A DNA stretch of 64,000 bases, taken from assembly GCF_000761215.1 (NCBI RefSeq), contig NZ_CP009438.1, positions 1,879,501 to 1,943,500 on the forward strand, in the 5' to 3' direction. The stretch comes from Streptomyces glaucescens (GTDB lineage Bacteria > Actinomycetota > Actinomycetes > Streptomycetales > Streptomycetaceae). The notes under the pieces were generated by a model, which was given only the letters and a program-made list of their open reading frames with translations, ran no database searches and was not told the origin of the DNA. A program made the position numbers and the translations under genes. Positions 1-8,913 of the stretch are shown piece by piece (the stretch's first letter is position 1; each line of letters opens with the position of its first letter).

Positions 1-1292
1 GTACGACGGACGAGATCGGGCACGTCCTGAAGGCGCTGGACGGCGGTTACGTCCCGGCGGGCCCGTCGGGCTCCCCCACCCGCGGCCTGGTGAACGTCCT
101 GCCCACCGGCCGGAACTTCTACTCGGTCGACCCCAAGGCGATCCCGTCCCGGCTGAGCTGGGAGGTCGGGCAGTCGCTGGCGGACTCGCTGGTGCAGCGC
201 TACCTCGCCGACAACGGGGAGTACCCGAAGTCCGTCGGCCTGACGGTGTGGGGCACCTCGGCCATGCGCACCCAGGGCGACGACATCGCCGAGATCCTGG
301 CGCTGCTGGGCTGCCGCCCGGTGTGGGACGAGGCGTCCCGGCGCGTCACCGGCTTCGAGGTCATCGGCCTGGCGGAGCTGGGGCGGCCCCGCATCGATGT
401 CACGGTCCGCATCTCCGGCTTCTTCCGGGACGCGTTCCCGCACGTCGTCGGGCTGATCGACGACGCGGTGCGGGCGGTGGCCGAGCTGGACGAGCCCGCC
501 GAGTCCAACTACGTGCGGGCGCACGTCGAGGAGGACACCGCCGGGCACGGTGACCGGCGGCGCGCGACCGCCCGCGTCTTCGGCTCCAAGCCGGGCGCGT
601 ACGGCGCGGGCCTGCTGCCGCTGATCGACGCCCGCAACTGGCGCTCGGACGCCGACCTCGCCGAGGTGTACGCGGTCTGGGGCGGCTACGCCTACGGGCG
701 CGGGCTCGACGGGCGGCCGGCGCGCGGGGACATGGAGACGGCGTTCCGGCGGATCGCGGTGGCGGCGAAGAACGTCGACACCCGCGAGCACGACCTGGTC
801 GACGCCGACGACTACTTCCAGTACCACGGCGGCATGGTCGCCATGGTCCGCCACCTGACCGGCGCCAACCCCGAGGCGTACGTGGGCGACTCGGCGACGC
901 CCGACCAGGTGAGGACCCGCACGCTCGGCGAGGAGACGCACCGGGTGTTCCGTGCCCGCGTGGTGAACCCGCGCTGGATGGCGGCCATGCGCCGGCACGG
1001 TTACAAGGGCGCCTTCGAGATGGCGGCGACCGTGGACTACCTGTTCGGCTACGACGCCACCGCCGGGGTCGTGGACGACTGGATGTACGAGAAGCTGAGC
1101 GCGGAGTACGTCTTCGACCCGGAGAACCGGGACTTCATGAAGAAGTCCAACCCGTGGGCGCTGCGCGGCATCACCGAGCGGCTGCTGGAGGCGGCCGACC
1201 GGGGGCTGTGGGCCGAGCCGGACGCGGACACCCTGGAGCGGCTGCGCGCCACCTACCTGGAGCTCGAAGGCGACTTGGAGGGCGACCAGTGA
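1..1292 (+). CDS. cobN: Cobaltochelatase subunit CobN, C-terminal part (cut by window edge)
   Basis: This is the C-terminal ~430 residues of the large subunit of aerobic cobaltochelatase, which inserts Co2+ into hydrogenobyrinate a,c-diamide. The frame is open from base 3, so the start lies upstream of the window; the first ATG-like codon at 90 is internal. The segment reading [14 protein letters not shown] followed by [14 protein letters not shown] is the hallmark of CobN/BchH-type chelatases. Its stop (1290-1292) overlaps the GTG of the AAA+/VWA subunit gene by 4 bp, so the chelatase subunits are translationally coupled. No defect is visible in the part present. Confidence 0.95.
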   Translation, partial: TTDEIGHVLKALDGGYVPAGPSGSPTRGLVNVLPTGRNFYSVDPKAIPSRLSWEVGQSLADSLVQRYLADNGEYPKSVGLTVWGTSAMRTQGDDIAEILALLGCRPVWDEASRRVTGFEVIGLAELGRPRIDVTVRISGFFRDAFPHVVGLIDDAVRAVAELDEPAESNYVRAHVEEDTAGHGDRRRATARVFGSKPGAYGAGLLPLIDARNWRSDADLAEVYAVWGGYAYGRGLDGRPARGDMETAFRRIAVAAKNVDTREHDLVDADDYFQYHGGMVAMVRHLTGANPEAYVGDSATPDQVRTRTLGEETHRVFRARVVNPRWMAAMRRHGYKGAFEMAATVDYLFGYDATAGVVDDWMYEKLSAEYVFDPENRDFMKKSNPWALRGITERLLEAADRGLWAEPDADTLERLRATYLELEGDLEGDQ

Positions 1293-3280
1293 CGACTCCC
1301 TACCCTTTCACGGCCGTGGTCGGCCAGGACGACCTGCGGCTCGCGCTGCTGCTGAACGCCGTGTCCCCGGCGGTCGGCGGCGTGCTGGTGCGCGGCGAGA
1401 AGGGCACCGCGAAGAGCACGGCCGTACGGGCGCTGTCGGCGCTGCTGCCGGAGGTGGCGGTGGTGCCCGGGTGCCGGTTCTCCTGTGACCCGGCCGCCCC
1501 GGACCCCCGCTGCCCCGACGGGCCGCACGAGGGGGGTGCCAGGACCACGCGTCCCGCGCGGCTGGTCGAGCTGCCGGTCGGCGCCTCCGAGGACCGGCTG
1601 GTCGGTGCGCTGGACATCGAGCGGGCGCTCGCGGAGGGCGTGAAGGCGTTCGAGCCCGGGCTGCTCGCCGACGCGCACCGCGGGATCCTCTACGTGGACG
1701 AGGTGAACCTCCTCCACGACCACCTGGTCGACCTGCTGCTGGACGCCGCCGCGATGGGCGCCTCGTACGTCGAGCGCGAGGGTGTCTCCGTGCGGCACGC
1801 CGCGCGCTTCCTGCTGGTCGGGACGATGAACCCGGAGGAGGGCGAGCTGCGTCCGCAGCTGCTCGACCGGTTCGGGCTGACCGTCGAGGTCGCGGCCTCG
1901 CGGGAGCCGGACCAGCGGGTCGAGGTGGTGCGCAGGCGGCTCGCCCACGACGACGACCCGGCCGCCTTCGCCGCGCGCTGGGCCGGCGAGGAGGCCGCCG
2001 TGCGGGAGCGGATCGTCGCGGCGCGGCGGCTGCTGCCGCAGGTGCGGCTCGGTGACGGGGCGCTGCGGCAGATCGCCGCGACCTGCGCGGCGTTCGAGGT
2101 GGACGGCATGCGCGCCGACATCGTGATGGCACGCACGGCGACGGCGCTGGCCGCGTGGGCGGGCCGGACCGACGTGCTCGCGGAGGACGTGCGGCAGGCG
2201 GCGCTGCTGGCGCTGCCGCACCGCCGGCGCCGGAACCCGTTCGACGCGCCGGGGCTCGACGAGGACAAGCTGGACCAGACCCTGGAGGAGTTCTCCGGGG
2301 AGGACGACCCCGACCCGGACCCGGACCCGGACGGTCCCGGCGGGGGCGGCGGCCGGCCGGCCCCCGGCGACGCCGGGCCGCAGGGCGGTGACACCGCCGC
2401 CCGCCCGGAGGACGGGGAGGGCGGGGAGCCGCAGCCGTCGGGTGCCGGGGAGCAGTCGGCCGTACGGGCGGCGGAGCCGTTCCGGGCGAAGGCGCTGAGC
2501 GTGCCCGGCATCGGCGAGGGTGCCGCGGGGCGGCGCTCGCGGGCGCGGACGGAGCACGGCCGCACGACCGGGGCCCGGCGGCCCCGGGGCACGCTGACCA
2601 AGCTGCACCTGGCCGCGACCGTGCAGGCGGCGGCCCCGCACCAGCGGGCGCGCGGCCGGTCCGGGCCGGGCCTGGTGGTCCGCAGGGACGACCTGCGGCA
2701 GGCGACCAGGGAGGGGCGCGAGGGCAACCTCGTGCTGTTCGTGGTCGACGCCTCCGGCTCGATGGCCGCGCGGCAGCGGATGAGCGCCGTCAAGGGTGCC
2801 GTGCTGTCGCTGCTGCTGGACGCCTACCAGCGGCGGGACAAGGTGGGGCTGGTGACCTTCCGGGGGTCGGCCGCCGAGGTGGCGCTGCCGCCGACGTCGT
2901 CCGTGGACGCCGCCGCCGCGCGGCTGGAGTCGCTGCCGACGGGCGGCCGTACCCCGCTCGCGGCGGGGCTGCTGAGGGCGCACGACGTGCTGCGGGTGGA
3001 ACGGCTGCGGGACGCGGCGCGCCGGCCGCTGGTCGTCGTGGTGACCGACGGGCGCGCGACGGGCGGGCCCGAGCCGGTGGCGCTGGCCGGGCGGGCCGCG
3101 CGGCTGTTCGCGGCCGAGGGGATCGCGTCGGTGGTCGTGGACTGCGAGTCGGGACCCGTGCGGCTGGGGCTGGCGGGGCAGCTCGCCGCCGAGCTGGGCG
3201 GTACGGCGGTGACGCTGGACGAGCTGCGGGCCGATGCGATCGCCGGTCTGGTGAAGGACGTGACGAGGAGGGCCGCGTAA
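1289..3280 (+). CDS. Cobaltochelatase AAA+/VWA subunit (fused ChlI-ChlD type)
   Basis: A 663-residue protein combining both small subunits of a magnesium-chelatase-like motor. The N-terminal AAA+ ATPase carries a Walker A loop at residues 36-44 (GEKGTAKST) and a Walker B stretch [11 protein letters not shown] Pro/Asp/Gly-rich acidic linker lies around residues 340-400. The C-terminal VWA domain has the MIDAS motif DASGSM at 487-492. It would drive ATP-dependent cobalt insertion together with CobN, replacing the separate CobS and CobT of Pseudomonas. The GTG at 1289 is chosen because it overlaps the cobN stop; the frame is open further upstream but without family similarity. It ends in a TAATG overlap with cobO. 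Confidence 0.93.
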   Translation: MTTPYPFTAVVGQDDLRLALLLNAVSPAVGGVLVRGEKGTAKSTAVRALSALLPEVAVVPGCRFSCDPAAPDPRCPDGPHEGGARTTRPARLVELPVGASEDRLVGALDIERALAEGVKAFEPGLLADAHRGILYVDEVNLLHDHLVDLLLDAAAMGASYVEREGVSVRHAARFLLVGTMNPEEGELRPQLLDRFGLTVEVAASREPDQRVEVVRRRLAHDDDPAAFAARWAGEEAAVRERIVAARRLLPQVRLGDGALRQIAATCAAFEVDGMRADIVMARTATALAAWAGRTDVLAEDVRQAALLALPHRRRRNPFDAPGLDEDKLDQTLEEFSGEDDPDPDPDPDGPGGGGGRPAPGDAGPQGGDTAARPEDGEGGEPQPSGAGEQSAVRAAEPFRAKALSVPGIGEGAAGRRSRARTEHGRTTGARRPRGTLTKLHLAATVQAAAPHQRARGRSGPGLVVRRDDLRQATREGREGNLVLFVVDASGSMAARQRMSAVKGAVLSLLLDAYQRRDKVGLVTFRGSAAEVALPPTSSVDAAAARLESLPTGGRTPLAAGLLRAHDVLRVERLRDAARRPLVVVVTDGRATGGPEPVALAGRAARLFAAEGIASVVVDCESGPVRLGLAGQLAAELGGTAVTLDELRADAIAGLVKDVTRRAA

Positions 3281-3879
3281 TGCCGCAGGGACAGCCGAGT
3301 GTCGTACCGGACGACGGTCTGACGACGCGTCAGCGGCGCAACCGGCCGCTCGTCGTCGTGCACACCGGGGTCGGCAAGGGCAAGTCGACGGCCGCCTTCG
3401 GGCTGGCGCTGCGCGCCTGGAACCAGGGGTGGCCGATCGGGGTGTTCCAGTTCGTCAAGTCGGCGAAGTGGAAGGTCGGCGAGGAGCGGGCGCTGCGGGT
3501 GCTCGGGGACTCCGGCCAGGGCGGGACGGTCGCCTGGCACAAGATGGGCGAGGGCTGGTCCTGGGTCCAGCGCGACGCCCAGATGGACAACGAGGAGAAG
3601 GCCCGCGAGGGCTGGGAGCAGGTCAAGCGTGACCTGGCGAACGAGACGTACCGGCTGTACGTGCTCGACGAGTTCGCGTACCCCATGCACTGGGGCTGGG
3701 TGGACACGGACGAGGTGGTGCGGGTGCTGCGCGACCGTCCGGGGACCCAGCACGTCGTCATCACCGGGCGGAACGCGCCGGAGAAGCTGGTGGACCTCGC
3801 CGACCTGGTGACCGACATGTCCAAGGTGAAGCACCCCATGGACGTCGGGCAGAAGGGGCAGAGGGGCATCGAGTGGTGA
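3280..3879 (+). CDS. cobO: Cob(I)yrinic acid a,c-diamide adenosyltransferase
   Basis: A 199-residue CobA/CobO/BtuR-family adenosyltransferase that attaches the 5'-deoxyadenosyl ligand of ATP to the reduced cobalt of corrinoids. The unusual P-loop GVGKGKST sits at residues 30-37 after a short basic N-terminus, as in the family, and the motif VLDEFAYPMHWGWV matches its conserved middle. Length is normal. The ATG shares one base with the previous stop (TAATG), and the 3' end overlaps cobB, so it lies within one translationally coupled operon directly after the chelatase genes. Confidence 0.95.
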   Translation: MPQGQPSVVPDDGLTTRQRRNRPLVVVHTGVGKGKSTAAFGLALRAWNQGWPIGVFQFVKSAKWKVGEERALRVLGDSGQGGTVAWHKMGEGWSWVQRDAQMDNEEKAREGWEQVKRDLANETYRLYVLDEFAYPMHWGWVDTDEVVRVLRDRPGTQHVVITGRNAPEKLVDLADLVTDMSKVKHPMDVGQKGQRGIEW

Positions 3880-5231
3880 ACCCCTCCTCGTCCGTTCCCC
3901 GGCTGGTGGTCGCCGCCCCCTCGTCGGGGAGCGGCAAGACCACCGTCGCCACGGGGCTGATGGCCGCGTTCGCCGCGCGGGGGCTCGCCGTGTCCCCGCA
4001 CAAGGTGGGGCCGGACTACATCGACCCCGGCTACCACGCGCTCGCGACCGGGCGGGCGGGCCGCAACCTCGACGCGTACCTGTGCGGGCCGGAGCTTGTC
4101 GCTCCGCTGTTCGCGCACGGCGCCCGGGGCTGTGACCTGGCCGTCGTCGAGGGTGTGATGGGGCTGTACGACGGGGCGGCCGGGGAGGGCGAGCTGGCGT
4201 CCACCGCGCAGGTGGCGAAGCTGCTGCGGGCGCCGGTCGTGCTCGTGGTGGACGCGTCGTCGCAGTCACGTTCGGTGGCGGCGCTGGTGCACGGCTTCGC
4301 GTCCTGGGACCCCGGGGTGCGGATCGGGGGTGTGATCCTCAACAAGGTCGGCTCCGACCGGCACGAGGCGCTGCTGCGGGAGGCGCTGGACGCGTCCGGG
4401 GTGCCGGTGCTGGGCGTGCTGCGGCGGGCGCCGCAGGTGGACACGCCGTCGCGGCACCTGGGTCTGGTGCCGGTCGCCGAGCGGCGCGGTGCGGCGGTGG
4501 AGGCCGTGGCGGCGATGGCCGCGCAGGTGGCGGCCGGGTGCGATCTGGAGGCGCTGGCGGGGCTGGCGCGCAGTGCGGGCCCGCTGTCGTGCGAGGAGTG
4601 GGAACCGCCGGTGGTCCCCGGCGGGACCCGCCCCGTGGTCGCGGTCGCCGGTGGTGCGGCGTTCACGTTCTCGTACGCCGAGCACGCCGAGCTGCTGACC
4701 GCCGCCGGTGCCGAGGTGGTGACCTTCGATCCGCTGCGGGACGAAACGCTGCCCGAGGGCACGGCGGGACTGGTGATCGGCGGCGGGTTCCCGGAGGTGT
4801 ACGCCGGTGAGCTGTCCGCCAACGAGCCGCTGCGCGAGGCGGTCGGCGAGCTGGCGCGCTCCGGCGCCCCCGTGGCCGCCGAGTGCGCGGGGCTGCTGTA
4901 CCTGTGCCGGGAGCTGGACGGGCAGCCGATGTGCGGGGTGCTGGACGCCTCCGCGCGGATGGGCGAGCGGCTGACCCTCGGCTACCGGGACGCGGTGGCC
5001 GTGGGCGACAGTGTGCTGGCGGCGGCCGGGACGCGGATGCGGGGGCACGAGTTCCACCGCACGGTCGTCGAGCCCGGCGCGGGGGCGGCCCCCGCCTGGG
5101 GGGTACGGGCGCCCGAGCGGCGCGTCGAAGGTTTCGTACAGCGCGGTGTGCACGCGAGTTATCTGCACACGCACTGGGCGTCCGAGCCCGGTGTCGCCCG
5201 TCGGTTCGTGGAGAGGTGCCGGACGTCATGA
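3876..5231 (+). CDS. cobB: Hydrogenobyrinic/cobyrinic acid a,c-diamide synthase
   Basis: About 451 residues. The N-terminal DTBS-like ATP-binding domain begins APSSGSGKTTVATG (P-loop near residues 16-23); the C-terminal type 1 glutamine amidotransferase domain has the nucleophile Cys337 in AAECAGLLYLC after the motif VIGGGFPEVYA. The enzyme amidates the a and c side chains using glutamine and ATP. Two adjacent GTG codons (3873 and 3876) could start it; 3876 is preferred because it gives a 4-bp GTGA overlap with cobO and better spacing from the GAGGGG ribosome site at 3861. The stop overlaps the cobI start. Confidence 0.94.
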   Translation: MNPSSSVPRLVVAAPSSGSGKTTVATGLMAAFAARGLAVSPHKVGPDYIDPGYHALATGRAGRNLDAYLCGPELVAPLFAHGARGCDLAVVEGVMGLYDGAAGEGELASTAQVAKLLRAPVVLVVDASSQSRSVAALVHGFASWDPGVRIGGVILNKVGSDRHEALLREALDASGVPVLGVLRRAPQVDTPSRHLGLVPVAERRGAAVEAVAAMAAQVAAGCDLEALAGLARSAGPLSCEEWEPPVVPGGTRPVVAVAGGAAFTFSYAEHAELLTAAGAEVVTFDPLRDETLPEGTAGLVIGGGFPEVYAGELSANEPLREAVGELARSGAPVAAECAGLLYLCRELDGQPMCGVLDASARMGERLTLGYRDAVAVGDSVLAAAGTRMRGHEFHRTVVEPGAGAAPAWGVRAPERRVEGFVQRGVHASYLHTHWASEPGVARRFVERCRTS

Positions 5232-5959
5232 GCAGCAGGCTGGTCGGGGTCGGGGTCGGTCCGGGCGACCCGGAGCTGGTGACCGTGAAGGGCGTGAACG
5301 CGCTGCGGGCCGCCGAGGTGGTCGTGGTGCCCGTCATGGACACCGGCGAGCGGGGGCGCGCGGAGGCGACCGTCCTGCACTACGTGCCCGGGGAGAAGGT
5401 CGTCCGGGTGGTGTTCGCGCTGAACGAGCGGACGGACCGGGCGCGGCGCGAGGCGGCGTGGGACGCGGCCGGCGAGCGGGTGGCGGAGCTGCTGCGGACG
5501 CGGGGCTCGGTGGCGTTCGCGACCATCGGGGACCCGAACGTGTACTCGACGTTCACGTACCTCGCGCAGACCGTCGCCGGGCTGGTGCCGGGCACGGTCG
5601 TCGAGACGGTGCCCGGGATCACCGCCATGCAGGACCTCGCGGCCCGCTCGGGCGCCGTCCTGACGGAGGGCACCGAGCCGCTGACGCTGGTGCCGGTGAC
5701 GGCGGGCGCGGCCGTGCTGAAGGACGCGCTGAACGGTCCGGGCACGGTCGTGGCGTACAAGTTCGGGCGGCAGGCCGCCGAGGTCGCCGAGGCGCTGCGC
5801 GACAGCGGCCGGCTCGAGGGTGCGGTGTGGGGTTCCGCGCTGGGCCTGCCGGAGGAGTCGATCCGGCCGGCCGCCGAGCTGGAGGGGGCCGCGCTGCCGT
5901 ACCTGTCGACGCTGATCGCGCCCGCGCACCGGGACGGCGGGCGGGGCGGGAAGCTGTGA
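5228..5959 (+). CDS. cobI: Precorrin-2 C20-methyltransferase
   Basis: A 243-residue tetrapyrrole (class III) methyltransferase. The N-terminal GVGVGPGDPELVTVKG and the central FATIGDPNVYSTFTYL are the CobI/CbiL signatures; VPGITAMQDLAAR also fits. It makes precorrin-3A from precorrin-2 with S-adenosylmethionine. The ATG at 5228 overlaps the cobB stop (ATGA), which decides the start over the open frame upstream. It is the last gene of the first cob block; a convergent ZIP transporter gene ends 20 bp later. Confidence 0.94.
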   Translation: MSSRLVGVGVGPGDPELVTVKGVNALRAAEVVVVPVMDTGERGRAEATVLHYVPGEKVVRVVFALNERTDRARREAAWDAAGERVAELLRTRGSVAFATIGDPNVYSTFTYLAQTVAGLVPGTVVETVPGITAMQDLAARSGAVLTEGTEPLTLVPVTAGAAVLKDALNGPGTVVAYKFGRQAAEVAEALRDSGRLEGAVWGSALGLPEESIRPAAELEGAALPYLSTLIAPAHRDGGRGGKL

Positions 5960-5969
5960 GCCGCCGTCC
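5932..5969. terminator. Weak inverted repeat between cobI and the ZIP gene
   Basis: GGACGGCGG (5932-5940, inside the cobI 3' end) pairs with CCGCCGTCC (5961-5969) between the convergent genes. No U-tract follows, as is usual in this high-G+C genome. It may help separate the two convergent transcripts, but the arms are short. Confidence 0.3.
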
Positions 5970-5979
5970 GGGCGGGCGG

Positions 5980-6747
5980 TCACTCGGCGATGCCGACCAC
6001 CAGCCAGACGAACGCCGCGCCGGCGACCGTGCACAGCAGGGTCGAGCGGGCCGGGTGCTCGTGGTGGGCCTCGGGCAGGATCTCGGCCGCCGCGAGATAG
6101 AGCAGCGCGCCGCCGAAGAAGCCGAGGTAGCCGCCGAGCACCGGTCCCGGGACGGTGAACAGCAGCGTGGAGGCCGCGCCGGCGACCGGGGCGACCGCGT
6201 CCGCGACCAGCATGGCGACGGCGCGGCGGCGGGCGTTGCCGTAGACGGTCGTCAGGGTGAAGGTGTTGAAGCCGTCCGCGAAGTCGTGGGCGATCACGGC
6301 GAGCGCGACGGCGACGCCCATGCCGTGGCCGACCTGGAGGGCGGCGCCGATGGCGACGCCGTCCATGGCGCTGTGCCCGACCATCGCGGCGGCGGCGGTG
6401 AGGCCGACCTCGGGGGTGCGGCCGTGCGGCTCGCCCGCCCCGTGCGCCGCCGTGGGGATCCCCCCTGCTCGAGCCGAGCCGAGAGCTCGGGGGAGGGCCG
6501 CCAGCAGGCGTTCCACCAGATGGGCGACGAGGAATCCGGCCACGAACAGCAGCAGGGCCGCCGGGACGCCGTGCACCTCGGTGCCGGCCGCCTCCAGCGC
6601 CTCCGGCAGCAGGTCCAGGCCGACGACACCCAGCATCAGGCCACCGGCCAGACCCAGCACCAGATGGCGGCGGTCGGTCACGCGCTGTGCCGTCCAGCCG
6701 CCGGCCAGCGTCATCAGGAACGCGCCGAGCGCGACGAAGACCGCCAT
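5980..6747 (-). CDS. ZIP-family divalent metal transporter
   Basis: A 255-residue polytopic membrane protein of the ZIP (Zn/Fe permease) family. The two family motifs are visible: GHSAMDGVAIGAAL in one transmembrane helix and HDFADGFNTFTL in the next, carrying the metal-binding His, Asp and Asn. The first helix follows the ATG directly (FVALGAFLMTLAGG). It lies on the opposite strand between the two cob blocks, so cobalt or zinc uptake for the pathway is a fair inference, but the metal is not shown by sequence. The cytoplasmic loop contains an in-frame copy of a repeat-like palindromic sequence (6459-6494). Confidence 0.85.
   Translation of the reverse strand: MAVFVALGAFLMTLAGGWTAQRVTDRRHLVLGLAGGLMLGVVGLDLLPEALEAAGTEVHGVPAALLLFVAGFLVAHLVERLLAALPRALGSARAGGIPTAAHGAGEPHGRTPEVGLTAAAAMVGHSAMDGVAIGAALQVGHGMGVAVALAVIAHDFADGFNTFTLTTVYGNARRRAVAMLVADAVAPVAGAASTLLFTVPGPVLGGYLGFFGGALLYLAAAEILPEAHHEHPARSTLLCTVAGAAFVWLVVGIAE
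6459..6494. repeat. Palindromic repeat-like element inside the ZIP gene
   Basis: A 36-bp stretch opens with TCCCCC and closes with GGGGGA, with CTCGAGC and GAGCTCG in between, so it can fold back on itself. It resembles a small intergenic repeat I recall from Streptomyces genomes (from memory, not searched). Here it lies within codons of the cytoplasmic loop of the ZIP transporter and is a multiple of three long, so the frame is kept. Confidence 0.45.
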
Positions 6748-6859
6748 GTGCCCTTGCTATCCGATCGGCGGCGGGCGGCGCACGTCCGACCCGGCCCGCG
6801 TTGACATCCCACCGCACCTTTGCACCCCGCGTTGACTTCCGTACGAGAGGAACCCACCC

Positions 6860-7678
6860 ATGGCCGACACCCCTGCCGGCAAGGTGACCTTCGTCGGTGC
6901 CGGCCCCGGCGCCGCCGATCTGCTGACGTTCCGCGCCGCGCGCGCGATCGCCGAGGCCGACGTCGTGATCTGGGCGGCGAGCCTGGTCCAGGCGGAGGTC
7001 CTGGCGCACGCGCGGGAGGACGCGCAGGTCCTGGACTCGGCGACGATGTCGCTGGAGGACGTGGTCGCCGTCTACGAGCGGGCGCACGCCGAGGGCCTGA
7101 AGGTCGCCCGGATCCACTCCGGCGACCCGGCGCTGTGGGGCGGCACCCAGGAACAGCTCGACCGCTGCCACGAGATCGGCATCGCCACCGAGGTGGTGCC
7201 GGGCGTGTCGTCGTTCTCGGCGGTGGCCGCCCTGGCACAGCGGGAGCTGACCGTCCCGGAGGTCGCGCAGTCGGTGGTGCTGACCCGGCTGGGCGGCGGC
7301 AAGACGCCGATGCCGCCCGGCGAGGAGGTCCGCGAGTTCGCCAGGCACGGCACGACCATGGCGGTCTTCCTGTCGGCGGCGCGCAGCGGGCAGCTGGTGC
7401 GGGAGCTGCTGGAGGGCGGCTATCCGACGACGACGCCGGTGGTCGTCGCGTACCAGGCGACCTGGCCGGAGGAGCTGGTCGTGAAGTGCACGATCGGCAC
7501 GCTGGAGGAGACCGTCAAGGAGCACAAGCTGTGGAAGCACACGCTGTTCCTGGTCGGTCCGGCCCTGGACGCGCAGGGCACCCGTTCGCACCTGTACCAC
7601 CCGGGGCACTTCCACGGGTATCGCAAGGCCGACCCGGAGGCCCGCAGGGCGCTGCGCGCGCGGGGTGCCCAGACGTGA
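6860..7678 (+). CDS. cobM: Precorrin-4 C11-methyltransferase
   Basis: A 272-residue class III methyltransferase of the CobM/CbiF type. VTFVGAGPGAADLLTFRA, the central RIHSGDPALWGGTQEQL and VPGVSSFSAVAALAQREL are typical. It methylates C11 of precorrin-4 to give precorrin-5. The ATG at 6860 has a GAGAGGAA ribosome site 10 nt upstream. This gene opens the second cob block; the 112-bp region before it (shared with the divergent ZIP gene) must hold promoters for both. The stop overlaps the cobL GTG. Confidence 0.94.
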   Translation: MADTPAGKVTFVGAGPGAADLLTFRAARAIAEADVVIWAASLVQAEVLAHAREDAQVLDSATMSLEDVVAVYERAHAEGLKVARIHSGDPALWGGTQEQLDRCHEIGIATEVVPGVSSFSAVAALAQRELTVPEVAQSVVLTRLGGGKTPMPPGEEVREFARHGTTMAVFLSAARSGQLVRELLEGGYPTTTPVVVAYQATWPEELVVKCTIGTLEETVKEHKLWKHTLFLVGPALDAQGTRSHLYHPGHFHGYRKADPEARRALRARGAQT

Positions 7679-8913
7679 TCACGGTCATCGGCACGGGGAC
7701 CGGGGCGCCCGTGCCGGACGCGGCGGTGGCCGGTGCGGAGCTGGTCGTCGGCGGGCGGCGGCACCTGGACGCCGTACGGCTGCCGGAGGGCGCCGAGCGG
7801 ATCGTGCTCGGGCCGCTGGCGCCGGCGCTGGACGCCATGGCGCGCCACGTCGAGGAGGGCCGCCGGGTGGTGGTGCTGGCCTCCGGTGACCCCGGGTTCT
7901 TCGGCATCGTGCGGGCGCTCGCCGAACGGTTCGGCACGGAGCGGCTGGACGTGCGGGCCGGGGTGTCCTCGGTGGCGGCCGCGTTCGCGCGCGCCGGACT
8001 GCCGTGGGACGACGCGGTGGTGGTCAGCGCGCACGGGCGTCAGCCGCGCACGGCGGTGAACGTGTGCCGGGCGCACCCCAAGGTGGCGGTGCTGACCGGG
8101 CCGGGCGCCGGACCGGCCGAGCTGGGCGCCGCGCTGCGGGACTGCGGGCGGGTCCTGGTCGTCGCGTCCGCGCTGGGCGATCCGGCCCGGGAGCGGGTGG
8201 AGCGGGTGACCCCGGCCGAGGCGGCGGCCCGCGACTGGGGGACGGCGGTCAGCGTCGTCCTGTCGCTCGACCCGGAGCGGGCGCTGGGCGCGGTGCGCAC
8301 GGTGGCCGGTCCGCCCGCGGGGCCCGCCGGATGGGCCCTGGACGAGGCGGACTTCGCGCACCGCGATTCGATGATCACCAAGTTCGAGGTGCGGGCGCTG
8401 GCCCTGGCCCGGCTCGGACCCCGGCTCGGCGACCTGGTGTGGGACGTCGGCGCGGGTTCCGGCTCGGTGGCCGTGGAGTGCGCCCGGCTCGGGGCGGCGG
8501 CCGTCGCGGTGGAGAAGGCGGCGGACGGCGTGGAGCGGATCCGCGCCAACGCCGCCGCGCACGGTGTGGACGTGCGCGTGGTGCACGGTGCGGCGCCGGA
8601 CGCGCTGGCGGACCTCGCCGACGACCCGGACGCCGTGTTCGTCGGCGGCGGGGGGCGTGAACTGCCCGCCGTCGTCACCGCGTGCGCGCGGCGCGCCCGG
8701 CGCACGGTGGTCGTCGCGATGGCCGCCCTCGACCGGGTGCCGGCCGCGCGGGCCGCCCTGACGGACGCCGGGTTCACCTGCGACGGGGTGCTGCTCCAGT
8801 CGTCCCGGCTCGCACCGCTGCCGGGGGACGTGACCCGGCTCGCGGCGACCAATCCCGTTTTCCTGCTGTGGGGCGTACGCCGTCCCGCCTGTACCGAAGG
8901 AGTAGCCCAGTGA
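7675..8913 (+). CDS. cobL: Precorrin-6Y C5,15-methyltransferase (decarboxylating), CbiE-CbiT fusion
   Basis: A 412-residue fusion. Residues ~1-205 form a CbiE-like class III methyltransferase (GTGTGAPVP start, LASGDPGFFGI). Residues ~225-405 form a CbiT-like class I methyltransferase with the SAM motif VWDVGAGSGSVAVE, preceded by MITKFEVRALALARL, which is typical of CbiT. Together they methylate C5 and C15 and decarboxylate the acetate side chain. The GTG at 7675 forms a 4-bp overlap with cobM. An adjacent GAAGGAG near its 3' end serves the next gene. Confidence 0.94.
   Translation: MITVIGTGTGAPVPDAAVAGAELVVGGRRHLDAVRLPEGAERIVLGPLAPALDAMARHVEEGRRVVVLASGDPGFFGIVRALAERFGTERLDVRAGVSSVAAAFARAGLPWDDAVVVSAHGRQPRTAVNVCRAHPKVAVLTGPGAGPAELGAALRDCGRVLVVASALGDPARERVERVTPAEAAARDWGTAVSVVLSLDPERALGAVRTVAGPPAGPAGWALDEADFAHRDSMITKFEVRALALARLGPRLGDLVWDVGAGSGSVAVECARLGAAAVAVEKAADGVERIRANAAAHGVDVRVVHGAAPDALADLADDPDAVFVGGGGRELPAVVTACARRARRTVVVAMAALDRVPAARAALTDAGFTCDGVLLQSSRLAPLPGDVTRLAATNPVFLLWGVRRPACTEGVAQ

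Noticed and set aside
6748..6859. Cobalamin riboswitch between the ZIP gene and cobM
   Set aside because: Only 112 bp, and no B12-box-like GCCACTG or surrounding helices could be found; too short for the full aptamer plus both promoters.
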